Assembly (NCBI RefSeq): GCF_052115485.1
Contig: NZ_JBFRGU010000001.1
Coordinates: forward strand, 62,001 to 126,000
Source of the DNA: Microvirga sp052115485
Lineage (GTDB): Bacteria; Pseudomonadota; Alphaproteobacteria; Rhizobiales; Beijerinckiaceae
Reading direction: 5' to 3'
Length of the DNA: 64,000 nt
Made by a program: the position numbers and the translations under genes. The notes beneath the pieces were generated by a model that saw only the letters and a list, made by a program, of their open reading frames with translations, was not told the origin of the DNA and made no database searches. Below are positions 33,191-41,780 of this stretch, one piece after another (position 1 is the stretch's first letter; each line of letters begins with the position of its first letter).

Positions 33191-34645
33191 ATGGCCATTC
33201 GTCGAGGAACCATAAAAAAGGATGTTCTCAAGGGGACACCGTATGAGGATTGGCTCTACGGCCTATTCGGCAACGACCGGCTCGAAGGGCGTGCCGGCAA
33301 CGATTATCTGTCCGGGAACGACGGGAACGACACCCTCTATGGCGGGGCCGGAGAGGATACTCTCTACGGTGGCCCCGGCAGGAACAAACTCTACGGCGAA
33401 GACGGGAATGATACTCTTGGTGGCGGCGCTAACCGGGATTATTTGTCGGGCGGCGCAGGGAACGATATTATTTTCGCCGATGACGACAACGACACTCTCT
33501 ATGGCGGCAGCGGAAACGACTACCTCACCGGCGACAATGGCGACGACCGTCTCTTTGGAGACGACGGCAGCGACTCCCTCTATGGGGGGCATGGCAAGGA
33601 TCGCCTTTCGGGCGGCGCCGGGGAAGACAGTCTCACGGGCGGCGACGACAACGATGTCCTGACGGGCGGCAAGGGCAACGACGTCGTTTACGGCGACTCC
33701 GGAGATGACCGTCTTTCCGGAGACGACGGTAACGACACTCTCTATGGCGGGGCTGGTAACGACAAACTCTCAGGCGGCGCGGGAGATGACAGCATCTCCG
33801 GCGGCAACGGCATCGATCGTCTTTCCGGCGGCAAAGGCAACGACCGTCTGTCCGGAGACGACGGGGATGATCGCCTTTCGGGAGATGACGGGAACGACAG
33901 GCTCAACGGCGGATCCGGCGTGGACTATCTCTCCGGCGGCAACGGCAACGACACGCTCGATGGCGGTGGCGACAAGGATACGTTGCTTGGCGGAGCCGGA
34001 AACGACCTTGTGTCCGTCGATAAGGGTGATTTCGCTCTGGGCGGCAAAGGAACCGACACGCTCCAGATCGCGATTTCGGACCCCTTCGGAACAACCCCGC
34101 TAACAATCGATCTCTCGAAGAGCACTGGCAAATCCGCCCAAAGCATCGGATTTCAAGACATCCAAGCGGGCCAATTCGAGAAGGCGAATGTAACGGTCTA
34201 CGACCTGGCAGCCGTTAGCTCGATCATAGGCACGAAAGGCAACGATACGTTTAAGGTTTACGCGGAAGGCGTCACGATCAATGGCGGCGCTGGAGACGAC
34301 AAGATCTTTGGCGGTGGCAACAACACCACGATGATCGGTGGAGCCGGATCCGACGTGTTCGAACTGAACCTTTATGGAGCGGCGGACACGATCCTCGACT
34401 TCACCTCGAAGGATTTCCTCCTCATAAATCCGAGCTATGACTTTTGGGACCTGGATCCGAGTAAGCCGTTCATCTCCGGCTCCAACCCCGTGGCGACAAC
34501 GTATAGGGCTCAGTTCCTTTACAACACCGACGATGGCCGTCTGTACTACGACGCTGACGGCGTCGGCGCTGGTGCCGCCGTCCATATCCTGACCTTGGCC
34601 AACAAGATGAAACTGGCCGAAGCCAACTTCATTTTCGACTACTGA
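33191..34645 (+). CDS. RTX calcium-binding protein (classic nonapeptide repeats)
   Basis: Protein of 484 aa, probably exported by a type I system and folded by calcium outside the cell. Residues about 14-290 are almost entirely GGxGxDxLx nonapeptides (GNDTLYGGAGEDTLYGGPGR and many variants), one of the longest uninterrupted RTX tracts for its size. No N-terminal signal and no enzyme domain. The C-terminal part contains GRLYYDADGVGAGAAVHI and ends MKLAEANFIFDY, the kind of end used as type I secretion signal. AGGGAG precedes the ATG. Monocistronic with its own terminator. Confidence 0.88.
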   Translation: MAIRRGTIKKDVLKGTPYEDWLYGLFGNDRLEGRAGNDYLSGNDGNDTLYGGAGEDTLYGGPGRNKLYGEDGNDTLGGGANRDYLSGGAGNDIIFADDDNDTLYGGSGNDYLTGDNGDDRLFGDDGSDSLYGGHGKDRLSGGAGEDSLTGGDDNDVLTGGKGNDVVYGDSGDDRLSGDDGNDTLYGGAGNDKLSGGAGDDSISGGNGIDRLSGGKGNDRLSGDDGDDRLSGDDGNDRLNGGSGVDYLSGGNGNDTLDGGGDKDTLLGGAGNDLVSVDKGDFALGGKGTDTLQIAISDPFGTTPLTIDLSKSTGKSAQSIGFQDIQAGQFEKANVTVYDLAAVSSIIGTKGNDTFKVYAEGVTINGGAGDDKIFGGGNNTTMIGGAGSDVFELNLYGAADTILDFTSKDFLLINPSYDFWDLDPSKPFISGSNPVATTYRAQFLYNTDDGRLYYDADGVGAGAAVHILTLANKMKLAEANFIFDY

Positions 34646-34661
34646 CCGACGTCGTCGAACA

Positions 34662-34698
34662 CAAAAAGGCCCGCCTTTCGAAGGCGGGCCTTTTTGCA
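34662..34698 (+). terminator. Rho-independent terminator after the RTX gene
   Basis: AAAAGGCCCGCCTT-TCG-AAGGCGGGCCTTTTT, a near-perfect 14-bp stem followed by T5, 17 nt after the stop codon at 34645. Its A-run on the other side lets it also serve minus-strand transcription from ssb. Confidence 0.9.
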
Positions 34699-34763
34699 TA
34701 TTCGGTCGAATGAGGCGGGAGGCCATGGATAGCCCCCGATCAAGGCTAGATCGCCGCCGGTCC

Positions 34764-34868
34764 TAGAACGTGATCGTGTCTCTTTGAAACACGATCACGC
34801 TCTCGATTTCTTATTGCCGCATGATCCGGGCGAACAACCGGTTTCCACTTGTTCTGATCATGCTCTAG
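34764..34868. repeat. Family B intergenic element, copy 1 (abuts ssb stop)
   Basis: Two-part element: an 11-bp perfect hairpin CGTGATCGTGT-CTCTTTGAA-ACACGATCACG at 34769-34799, then a second palindromic core GCATGATC...GATCATGC containing AACCGGTTTCCACTTGTTC. Read on the minus strand it begins TAGAGCATGATC, and that TAG is the ssb stop codon (34867-34865). Complete relatives at 45294-45403 and 61851-61952. Confidence 0.8.
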
Positions 34869-35398
34869 AACGGAATATCGTCGTCGAGGTCGTTGTAGCG
34901 CGAGCCACCTCCGCCACCGCCGCCGCCGCTGCTTGCAGGCGCTGGACGGCGCTCCATCGGCGAGGAGCGACCGAAATCGCCGCCGCGGCTGATCTGGCCG
35001 CCGCCGCTCTCGTCGTCCGCGTAGTCCCCGCCTCCCGCACCACCACCCCGGCTGTCGAGGATGGTGAGTTCGCCACGGAAGCGCTGGAGCACGATCTCGG
35101 TGGAGTACTTCTCAACGCCGCTCTGATCGGTCCACTTCCGGGTCTGAAGCTGACCTTCGATGTAAACCTTCGAGCCCTTCTTGAGATATTGCTCAGCCAC
35201 GCGGGCGAGGTTCTCGTTGAAGATCACCACCGAGTGCCACTCGGTCTTTTCCTTGCGCTCGCCGGTCCCCTTGTCCTTCCAGGTCTCGGAGGTGGCGATG
35301 CGCAGATTAACGACCGGCTCGCCATTGTTCAGGCGGCGCACCTCCGGGTCGCGGCCCAGATTGCCCACCAAGATGACTTTGTTCACGCTGCCCGCCAT
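34865..35398 (-). CDS. ssb: Single-stranded DNA-binding protein
   Basis: Binds and protects single-stranded DNA in replication, repair and recombination. 177 aa: N-terminal OB fold (SVNKVILVGNLGRDPEVR, then WHSVVIFNENLARVAEQYL), a Gly/Ser-rich flexible linker with a run of glycines, and the conserved acidic tip DDDIPF that recruits partner proteins. The stop codon is the first triplet of a family B repeat. In rhizobia ssb usually lies beside uvrA; here about 6.9 kb separate them, including the giant repeat-protein gene. No GTTCN7GTTC SOS box was found upstream. Confidence 0.96.
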   Translation of the reverse strand: MAGSVNKVILVGNLGRDPEVRRLNNGEPVVNLRIATSETWKDKGTGERKEKTEWHSVVIFNENLARVAEQYLKKGSKVYIEGQLQTRKWTDQSGVEKYSTEIVLQRFRGELTILDSRGGGAGGGDYADDESGGGQISRGGDFGRSSPMERRPAPASSGGGGGGGGSRYNDLDDDIPF

Positions 35399-35470
35399 CG
35401 AGCCTCACTCCTGTTCACATGAGGCCTGTTGTGGAACGGGAAAGCCCTCAGGACAAGCAGATCGTCGTAC

Positions 35471-35589
35471 TTTCCCCAGAAAGGGCATCTTCAAGGCCCT
35501 TTCCTGGGAAAATCGCTCAAGAAACAGGAAAGTCTCCTCAGGATGGGAAAGAGCCTTCCTCATAGATCTTTCGGACCGCAGGAAGGCTC
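35471..35589 (-). promoter_or_regulatory. Two hairpins between the giant repeat gene and ssb
   Basis: Reading the minus strand after the giant gene, the first hairpin has a perfect 10-bp stem GAGCCTTCCT/AGGAAGGCTC (35551-35560 with 35580-35589) followed by TTTCCC, so it may terminate that transcript. A second, longer hairpin (35471-35512, arms TTTCCCCAGAAAGGGC and GCCCTTTCCTGGGAAAA, one bulge) lies nearer ssb. Both share CTTTCC/GGAAAG motifs. Terminator function is inferred. Confidence 0.45.
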
Positions 35590-35605
35590 CTCTTATGCGA
35601 CCTGA

Positions 35606-38600
35606 TCAGATGATCAGGAAGTCGCTGGCCGCGATGGACTTATGGGCACCGATATTGGCGAACACCACCTGCCCGCCGGCCTTGTTGCCGTTGGAGTCGT
35701 ACGACAGGTCGCCGGTTTTATTGTTGTAGAGGATATAGTCGTTGGCATCGCCCGCCTTGTTGGCGATCTTGAACGAGATCGAACTCAATGCGCCCGTCTT
35801 CTTCAAAGCCTTGAAGATCGAGTTCTCGAGAATGATCGTGTCCGAGGCCTTGTCCCAGTCAATGATCTTGTCCTTGTTGGTCTTCGCATTCAGGGCCGTA
35901 TTGAACACGAAAGTGTCGCTTCCAGAGCCGCTGTAGAGTGTGTCATTGCCAGCTCCGCCATAAAATGTCGTATTTCCTGCGCTGCCCTTGATGACATCGT
36001 TGCCGCCCAATCCGAAGAAGGTCTGATTGCCACCGCTTCCATTAAAGGTGTCTGCAGCCTCGGTGCCCTGAACATCGACAACGTCATTGGCCGCCAGGCT
36101 CAACGCTCCCAAGGCATTGAACTGCTCCAAGGAGAATTTGATGCTGTTATTGGATGCATCGAGAACATCGACGCCCTTCGTCTTGAGGGCCCCGATCTGG
36201 GGCGCCGTCAGAGCCGCGAGGTTGGCACCCGCGTCAGACAGGGTCACCCTGTCACCAGCGGTCAGTGCCACTGTGCCGAGCGCGGCAAGCTGAGCAACCG
36301 ACAGGGAAAGCTGATCGCCGGTCGCATCGAGGGCTTTGATCCCCTTCCCTGCGAGGGCTCCGATCTGGGGCGCCGTCAGAGCCGCGAGGTTGGCACCCGT
36401 GTCAGACAGGGTCACGCTGTCGCCAGCGGTAAATGCCAGATTGCCGAGCGCGGCAAGCTGAGCGACCGACAGCGAAAGCTTGTTATCGGTCGCATCGAGG
36501 GCATCAACTCCCTTGGCGCTCAATGCTGCGAGCTGCGTCGCGCTGAGGCCGGCAAGAGCGGCGCCCGCACCGGATACGGTCACCGCATCGTCTACGGCAA
36601 ACCGCAAGGATGGGCTGTCAGCAAGCGCAGCAGCTTGGGCGGCGGTCAGTGTCAAAGCATTGCCGCTGACGTCGATGACATCGAGATTCTTCTTGCCCAA
36701 ATTGGTGATCTCTGTGTCGCTCAGAGTCGCGAGTTCCGCAGCCGTTCCCTTCAATGTCACATCGTCGGCTGTGGCAAGGAATATCCCCGTATTCGCTAGC
36801 GCCTTCGCCTGAGCGATAGTCATCATCCACTCATCGTCGAGCGCATTGATCTTATCGACACCCTGAAGGTTCAGGGCGTTGATTTGCGCTGCCGTCAGCT
36901 CGGCAAGCCATGTGCTCGTATCGAGGACGGTGACGGAATCATCCGCCGTCATCGCAATGGTGCCGAGGACGTTCGCTTGCGCCACACTCAGGACCAGGAT
37001 GTCGTTGCTGGCATCCAGGATGTCGACACCCAGGTTCGAGAGCTGGGCGATCTTCTCGGGCGTGAGAGTGCCCAGGGCGGCACCGCTGTCGCGGATGCTC
37101 ACGTTCTGGATGGTCGCCAAATTGATCCCAGCCGCGAGGAAGGCATCGAGCTGCGCAACCGTCAGGATGAGCGCCTGAGTATTGAGGCCTGTCACGTTGA
37201 TATGATCGACGCCTTTCGCACGAAGCGCCGTGATCTGAGTTCCCGACAAAAGCTGCAGCTCGGGCACGGTCAGATTGAGGGTGACGTCGTCGGCTGATGC
37301 CAACGTGATGGACGTATCCGCCAGAGCCTTTGCCTGCAAGAACGACAGATTCCAGGCGACATCGGCGTTGCTGCCTAACGTATCAGCCGCATCGATCACG
37401 TCGAGGCCCTTAGCCCCCAACTTTGTGATCTGTTCCTCCGTAAGGCTTTGCAGATTGCTCACCTTATCAAACAGGACGACTTGGTCGCCTGCGGCCATGG
37501 TCAGCGTTGCCGTACCGGCAAGAGCCTGCGCCTGAAAGGTATTAAAGGTTATCGTGGTGTTTCCGGAAGGGTCGCTCGTTGAGGCATCGATTATATCGAC
37601 GTGCTTGGCACCGAGTTTGGCGATATCGTTCGGCTGCAAGGCCTGGAGCTTGGCCACCGTATCGACCAGGGTCACCTCATCCTCCACCGTCAGCGCGATA
37701 CCAGTGGTTCCGGCATTGAAGTAGGCAAAGGCCTGATCGACCGAGAGGGCCAGCTTGTTGTCCGGGCCCGTAACATGGATCTTATCGACACCCATAGCGC
37801 CGAGCTGGCCGATCAGGTTAACATCCGTGAGGGCCTGCAGATTGGCTGCCGTATCGGCCAAGGTCACATTATCGGTCGCAGTCAGTCCGATGTGATTGAC
37901 TAACAAGGCCGTCGCCTGTTCGACCGACAGGCTCAAGCTATGGTCATTCTCATTCGAGCCAATGAAGTCGATGTGCTTGTTTTTAAGCGCGACGATATCA
38001 GGCTCGCTGAGAGTTTTCAGGTTGGCCGCCGTATCCAGCAATGTCACTTCATTGCCAACATCCGTCAGAGCGACGGTCCCCAAAGCACTAAGCTGAGCCA
38101 TCGATAGAGAAAGCTTGCCATCGCCGGTCGCCTTGATGGAGTTGATGCCTTTGGCCGCGAATTTCGCGATATCCTGAGGCAATAAAGCCGCGAAGGCTGC
38201 TCCGCTGTCCTCGACTCGCTTGTCGTCGTCAGCCGCGAGCTTGATTCCGCCCAGAGCATTGAACTCTGCCAAATCGAAAATCAAAGAACCTGGAACATCC
38301 GAGGCGTCGAGGGTGATGTTGCCTTTGGTCGCGAGAGCCGTCAGCTCAGTCACATTGAGCCCGTCCTTAAGTTGAAGGGACGTGCCTCGGATGATGATCG
38401 CGTCACCGCTCGCAAAAACGATACTTGTGGTGGCCAGGGCACGAGCTTGGTCGACCGTGATGTCCAGCAGGTTGCCCGTCACATCGATCTTATCGACGCC
38501 GTTCACACCGAGATTGGCGATATCGTTAGGATCTATAAGGGCCAACCTGTCAGAATCGTCGGCAACGGTCACGAGATCGCTTTCATCATGCTTGATGTTC

Positions 38601-39526
38601 GCATTGGCGAGAGCAACGGCCTGCTGCGCCGAGAGGGTCAATGCGTTGCCCGAAGCCTGGGTAGCATCGATCGACTTGATGCCCATAACACGCAGGTTGT
38701 TGACCTGGGTATCGCTGAGCACCGTCGCCAGATTGGCGCCGGAATCGCGCAACATCACCACCTTGTTTGCCGGTGCGGTCACGGTTACGGCGGCACCAAG
38801 CAGGGGCGTCACCTGCTCGACTGTCAGATGCAAATCATCATCGCTCGAAACGATGCGATCGATCCCTTTGCCGACCCAGCCTTGGATAGCAACACCGCTA
38901 ACACTTTCCAGCGTGCTCGCGGTATCCTGGACAACCAGGGTGTTGACAGCCGTAAGGTTGGAAAATTTGAGAACGAAGAGCTGCGCGACCGACAAGGCAA
39001 GAGGATTGTTGTCAGACGGATTAATCTTGTCGTTAGTATCGAGCTTATTGAGCTCGGCTATGGTCAGGGTGGCGAGATTTTCGGCCGTATCTGTTATAGT
39101 GACTGCATCAGCGGTCGCCGGCTGAATATTACCAAGGGCCTTGAACTTAGCGACATCATAGAACTGCTTCATATCCGCCGTCGGAGATTGGATGAAATCG
39201 ATGGCTTTGCTGGAAAGGATTGCAAGCTGTTGCGGAGTGACAACCAAGTCCAGAATAGTGTTCGGGACGACAAAAAGCACGTTATCGCCAGCAACGAATT
39301 TAACATTCGATGCAATAAGCTTTTGAGCTTGGTTCCAGTTTAGGCTGTAACTTCCACTAGAAGAATGAATGAAATCGACATGAAAGTCGTTCATCTTGGT
39401 AACCAAGGCATTCGTCCATAACTGGTCCAGATTGTCAGGGGCATCCGCAATGATGACGTCATCGGCGGCGCTAAAGGCGGTTGTGGCCGCAAGAAAATCG
39501 GCAACTGTCAGGGTGTGCAGAGTCAT
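35606..39526 (-). CDS. Giant repeat protein with RTX C-terminal module, putative type I-secreted adhesin
   Basis: Protein of 1306 aa with a strong AGGAGG ribosome site before ATG 39526 and no signal peptide. Residues about 20-1147 consist of some 19 tandem units of 54-65 aa. The unit pattern is: [DN]xVTLxDTAANLxALT, a short helix ending IxxLxxKGVDxIDAT, then LxLSVAQAxALxxxxIxLTA. Residues 1148-1306 hold a short RTX tract (FGLGGNDVIKG, YGGAGNDTLYSG), then a segment typical of type I-secreted calcium-binding proteins (DTIILENSIF, DYILYNNKTGDLSYDSNG) ending IAASDFLII. Repeats near the C-terminus are almost identical; those near the N-terminus are strongly diverged. Repeat architecture suggests a surface fibre or matrix adhesin; this is inference. 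No transporter gene is adjacent. Confidence 0.75.
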   Translation of the reverse strand: MTLHTLTVADFLAATTAFSAADDVIIADAPDNLDQLWTNALVTKMNDFHVDFIHSSSGSYSLNWNQAQKLIASNVKFVAGDNVLFVVPNTILDLVVTPQQLAILSSKAIDFIQSPTADMKQFYDVAKFKALGNIQPATADAVTITDTAENLATLTIAELNKLDTNDKINPSDNNPLALSVAQLFVLKFSNLTAVNTLVVQDTASTLESVSGVAIQGWVGKGIDRIVSSDDDLHLTVEQVTPLLGAAVTVTAPANKVVMLRDSGANLATVLSDTQVNNLRVMGIKSIDATQASGNALTLSAQQAVALANANIKHDESDLVTVADDSDRLALIDPNDIANLGVNGVDKIDVTGNLLDITVDQARALATTSIVFASGDAIIIRGTSLQLKDGLNVTELTALATKGNITLDASDVPGSLIFDLAEFNALGGIKLAADDDKRVEDSGAAFAALLPQDIAKFAAKGINSIKATGDGKLSLSMAQLSALGTVALTDVGNEVTLLDTAANLKTLSEPDIVALKNKHIDFIGSNENDHSLSLSVEQATALLVNHIGLTATDNVTLADTAANLQALTDVNLIGQLGAMGVDKIHVTGPDNKLALSVDQAFAYFNAGTTGIALTVEDEVTLVDTVAKLQALQPNDIAKLGAKHVDIIDASTSDPSGNTTITFNTFQAQALAGTATLTMAAGDQVVLFDKVSNLQSLTEEQITKLGAKGLDVIDAADTLGSNADVAWNLSFLQAKALADTSITLASADDVTLNLTVPELQLLSGTQITALRAKGVDHINVTGLNTQALILTVAQLDAFLAAGINLATIQNVSIRDSGAALGTLTPEKIAQLSNLGVDILDASNDILVLSVAQANVLGTIAMTADDSVTVLDTSTWLAELTAAQINALNLQGVDKINALDDEWMMTIAQAKALANTGIFLATADDVTLKGTAAELATLSDTEITNLGKKNLDVIDVSGNALTLTAAQAAALADSPSLRFAVDDAVTVSGAGAALAGLSATQLAALSAKGVDALDATDNKLSLSVAQLAALGNLAFTAGDSVTLSDTGANLAALTAPQIGALAGKGIKALDATGDQLSLSVAQLAALGTVALTAGDRVTLSDAGANLAALTAPQIGALKTKGVDVLDASNNSIKFSLEQFNALGALSLAANDVVDVQGTEAADTFNGSGGNQTFFGLGGNDVIKGSAGNTTFYGGAGNDTLYSGSGSDTFVFNTALNAKTNKDKIIDWDKASDTIILENSIFKALKKTGALSSISFKIANKAGDANDYILYNNKTGDLSYDSNGNKAGGQVVFANIGAHKSIAASDFLII
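36016..36700 (-). repeat. Young tandem repeats inside the giant gene, 168-bp period
   Basis: The last C-terminal repeats share long near-identical DNA stretches exactly 168 bp apart: CGATCTGGGGCGCCGTCAGA starts at both 36193 and 36361 and the two copies stay identical for 38 bp, then differ only at scattered bases through about 36265 and 36433. This equals one 56-residue protein unit and shows recent duplication. Confidence 0.8.
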
Positions 39527-39903
39527 TGGAATCCTCCTATGGCGCAATTGATCGCAACTTTGTTTCAGTTATTTTGTAACGCTTCTTCAAATAAAGCGTC
39601 AATGAAATTACGTTTTGTTGCACGAAAAAAATGAAAGCAATGACAGCTTATTTTGTATTGATACGTTATATGTTGATATATTGATATGTTATGTATTTAT
39701 GCATAATATTTTATATTATAAAGTATACATTACTGCTTTCAGAGGACAGGAGCGACGCTGCCCCGCTGCTAGGAGTACCTCTCCCGTTCCAGCTCCGGCT
39801 CTGTTTTAGCGTCGCCGATCAATTCTCACGCGCTACATCTTTCCAAGGCTAAGCCGCCCAGCCGCACCACTTAAGTGATCGTCGCCATTGGAAGGAGGCT
39901 CGA
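39527..39903. other. 377-bp divergent intergenic region, strongly AT-rich in the middle
   Basis: Separates the giant repeat gene from a DUF1254 gene. About 39590-39735 is extremely rich in A and T for this genome (runs such as ATATGTTGATATATTGATATG). No gene is supported. The region likely holds the giant gene's promoter and may be bound by a nucleoid protein of the MucR/H-NS type; that is inference. Confidence 0.55.
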
Positions 39904-41391
39904 ATGTCCTTGCACTTGTGCTCTCGTCGCCTGAGCAACCCCGTCCGCACCGCCATTCTCGCGGCCGCGCTCTCCCTGACTCTTTCGCCTTCAGCCGGTG
40001 CCGCCGAAAAAATCACCGGGGCAGATGCGCAAGCGATAGGCGTCGAGGCCTATCTCTATCTCTACCCGCTCGTGACGATGGATCTGACGCGCAAGCAACT
40101 CACCAATGTCGATCCCGACAAGAGCGCGGCGCTCGGCGGCCCCATGAACACCTTCATCAACGTTCCGGCTTTCCCGGAAGCAGACTTCCGATCGGTCGTG
40201 CGGCCCAATTTCGATACGCTCTATTCGAGCGCGTGGCTGGATTTGACCAAGGAGCCGATGGTCGTCTCCGTGCCCGACACGAACGGGCGCTATTATCTCC
40301 TGCCGATGCTCGACATGTGGACGGATGTCTTTGCCTCGCCCGGCTGGCGCACCACCGGCACGCAGGCCGGGAATTTCCTCGTCACGCCGCCCGGCTGGCG
40401 GCCGGACCTGCGCGACCGCTTCGTCGACGAATTCAAACTGCCGAAGGAGACTCAGCGTATCGATGCGCCAACGCCCTATGTCTGGATCATCGGCCGCACC
40501 AAGACCGATGGCCCGCCGGACTACGATGCGGTCCACAAGATCCAAGCGGGTTTCAAGATCACGCCGCTGTCGGAATGGGGCATGACGCCGAAGGTTCCGG
40601 AGGTCAAGATCGACCCCAGCATCGACATGAAGACCCCGCCGAAGGTTCAGGTCGACACCATGCCCGCGGCCAGGTTCTTCGCATACGCGGCGGAACTCCT
40701 GAAACTGCACCCGCCCCATATCACCGATCAGCCGATCGTGGCGCGGATGAAACGGATCGGCCTTGAAGCAGGCAAGAGCTTCGATGCGACAAAACTCGAT
40801 GCCGGTATCGCCAAGGCACTGGAGAGCGTGCCGGCGGCAGCGCAGCAACTGATGGCATGGAAGGTCCCGACCCTCGCGCGGGCCGTCAATTATTGGTCGC
40901 TGAACACCGATACGATGGGCGTGTACGGTAATTACTACCTCAAACGCGCCATCGTAACGCAGCTTGGCCTCGGCGCGAATGTGCCTGAGGATGCCATCTA
41001 CCCCTTGAGCCTGGGCGACAAAACCGGTGCACCGCTTGATGGTGCGAACAAGTACACGATCCACTTCGACAAGGGCATGGCTCCTCCTGCGGACGCCTTC
41101 TGGTCCATCACCCTCTATGACAACGAGGGCTTCCAGGTGGCTAACAGCCTGAACCGCTTCGCCGTCAGCAGTTGGATGCCGTTCGAGCCCAACGTGGATG
41201 GATCTTTGACCCTCTATTTCCAGAATGAGAACCCAGGCGCGGAAAAGCAAGCCAACTGGCTGCCCGCGCCAAAGGGTTCTTACAACCTGACCATGCGCCT
41301 CTACGCGCCACAATCCGACGCGCTGACCGGCAAATGGAATCCTCCCCCTGTGACCAAGATGGAAGGGCTCTCACCCATAACGGCGCAATGA
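39904..41391 (+). CDS. DUF1254/DUF1214 secreted protein
   Basis: Exported protein of 495 aa: signal peptide ending near SPSAGAAEK at about residue 34, an N-terminal DUF1254 domain (EAYLYLYPLVTMDLTRKQLTN, FDTLYSSAWLDLTKEPMVVSVPD, VFASPGWRTTGTQAG) and a C-terminal DUF1214 domain (AFWSITLYDNEGFQVANSLNRFAVSSW, LTLYFQNENPG). Function of these domains is unknown; homologues are widespread and occasionally seen near transporters. AGGAGG just before ATG. Its location next to the giant repeat gene has no evident meaning. Confidence 0.82.
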   Translation: MSLHLCSRRLSNPVRTAILAAALSLTLSPSAGAAEKITGADAQAIGVEAYLYLYPLVTMDLTRKQLTNVDPDKSAALGGPMNTFINVPAFPEADFRSVVRPNFDTLYSSAWLDLTKEPMVVSVPDTNGRYYLLPMLDMWTDVFASPGWRTTGTQAGNFLVTPPGWRPDLRDRFVDEFKLPKETQRIDAPTPYVWIIGRTKTDGPPDYDAVHKIQAGFKITPLSEWGMTPKVPEVKIDPSIDMKTPPKVQVDTMPAARFFAYAAELLKLHPPHITDQPIVARMKRIGLEAGKSFDATKLDAGIAKALESVPAAAQQLMAWKVPTLARAVNYWSLNTDTMGVYGNYYLKRAIVTQLGLGANVPEDAIYPLSLGDKTGAPLDGANKYTIHFDKGMAPPADAFWSITLYDNEGFQVANSLNRFAVSSWMPFEPNVDGSLTLYFQNENPGAEKQANWLPAPKGSYNLTMRLYAPQSDALTGKWNPPPVTKMEGLSPITAQ

Positions 41392-41432
41392 GGCGGTGAG
41401 GCTTAACAGTGCCGCCGTCTGTAAAGACGAAC

Positions 41433-41780
41433 CTAGCGCAAAGCGCGCAGCTCCTGCAGCGCGCTTTCGCAACCGGCCTTGTCGCCCGCCGCATCGGCTT
41501 TGCGCGCCCGTGCGAGTAGCGCCAGCGACTTCTCAGCCCTGCTGCCTTCACCTGCCTTCTGCTCCGCACCGGCGATAGAGCCCGGTGTCGGCTGGTGATG
41601 AAGAAGAGCGCCCGTGCTTTCGGGAGACGACGGGCCACGGGCTGCCCTTGTATCGATCCGGGCATCGACTCCAGCCTGAGCGCGGTCGATCATCTTGGTG
41701 CAAGGACCGGCCAGAGCCGGAATGGAAGGAAAAGCCATCGTAAGAGCGCCGATGACAGCCAACGAGTATCGAGAGATCAT
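41433..41780 (-). CDS. Small secreted protein of unknown function
   Basis: Exported protein of 115 aa with signal peptide MISRYSLAVIGALTMAFPSIPALAG (split as MISRYSLAVIGALTMAFPS then IPALAG; cleavage near residue 25). The mature chain is mostly helical, rich in Ala, with two cysteines (GPCTKMID and AGCESALQEL) that could form one disulfide. No known family recognised. Convergent with the DUF1254 gene. Confidence 0.55.
   Translation of the reverse strand: MISRYSLAVIGALTMAFPSIPALAGPCTKMIDRAQAGVDARIDTRAARGPSSPESTGALLHHQPTPGSIAGAEQKAGEGSRAEKSLALLARARKADAAGDKAGCESALQELRALR

Noticed and set aside
33230..34030. CRISPR-like regular repeats
   Set aside because: Repeats are in-frame RTX codons inside a gene, degenerate and without spacers.
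39615..39809. 64-codon plus-strand frame
   Set aside because: Lies in the AT-rich intergenic tract, no ribosome site, no family, composition unlike genes here.
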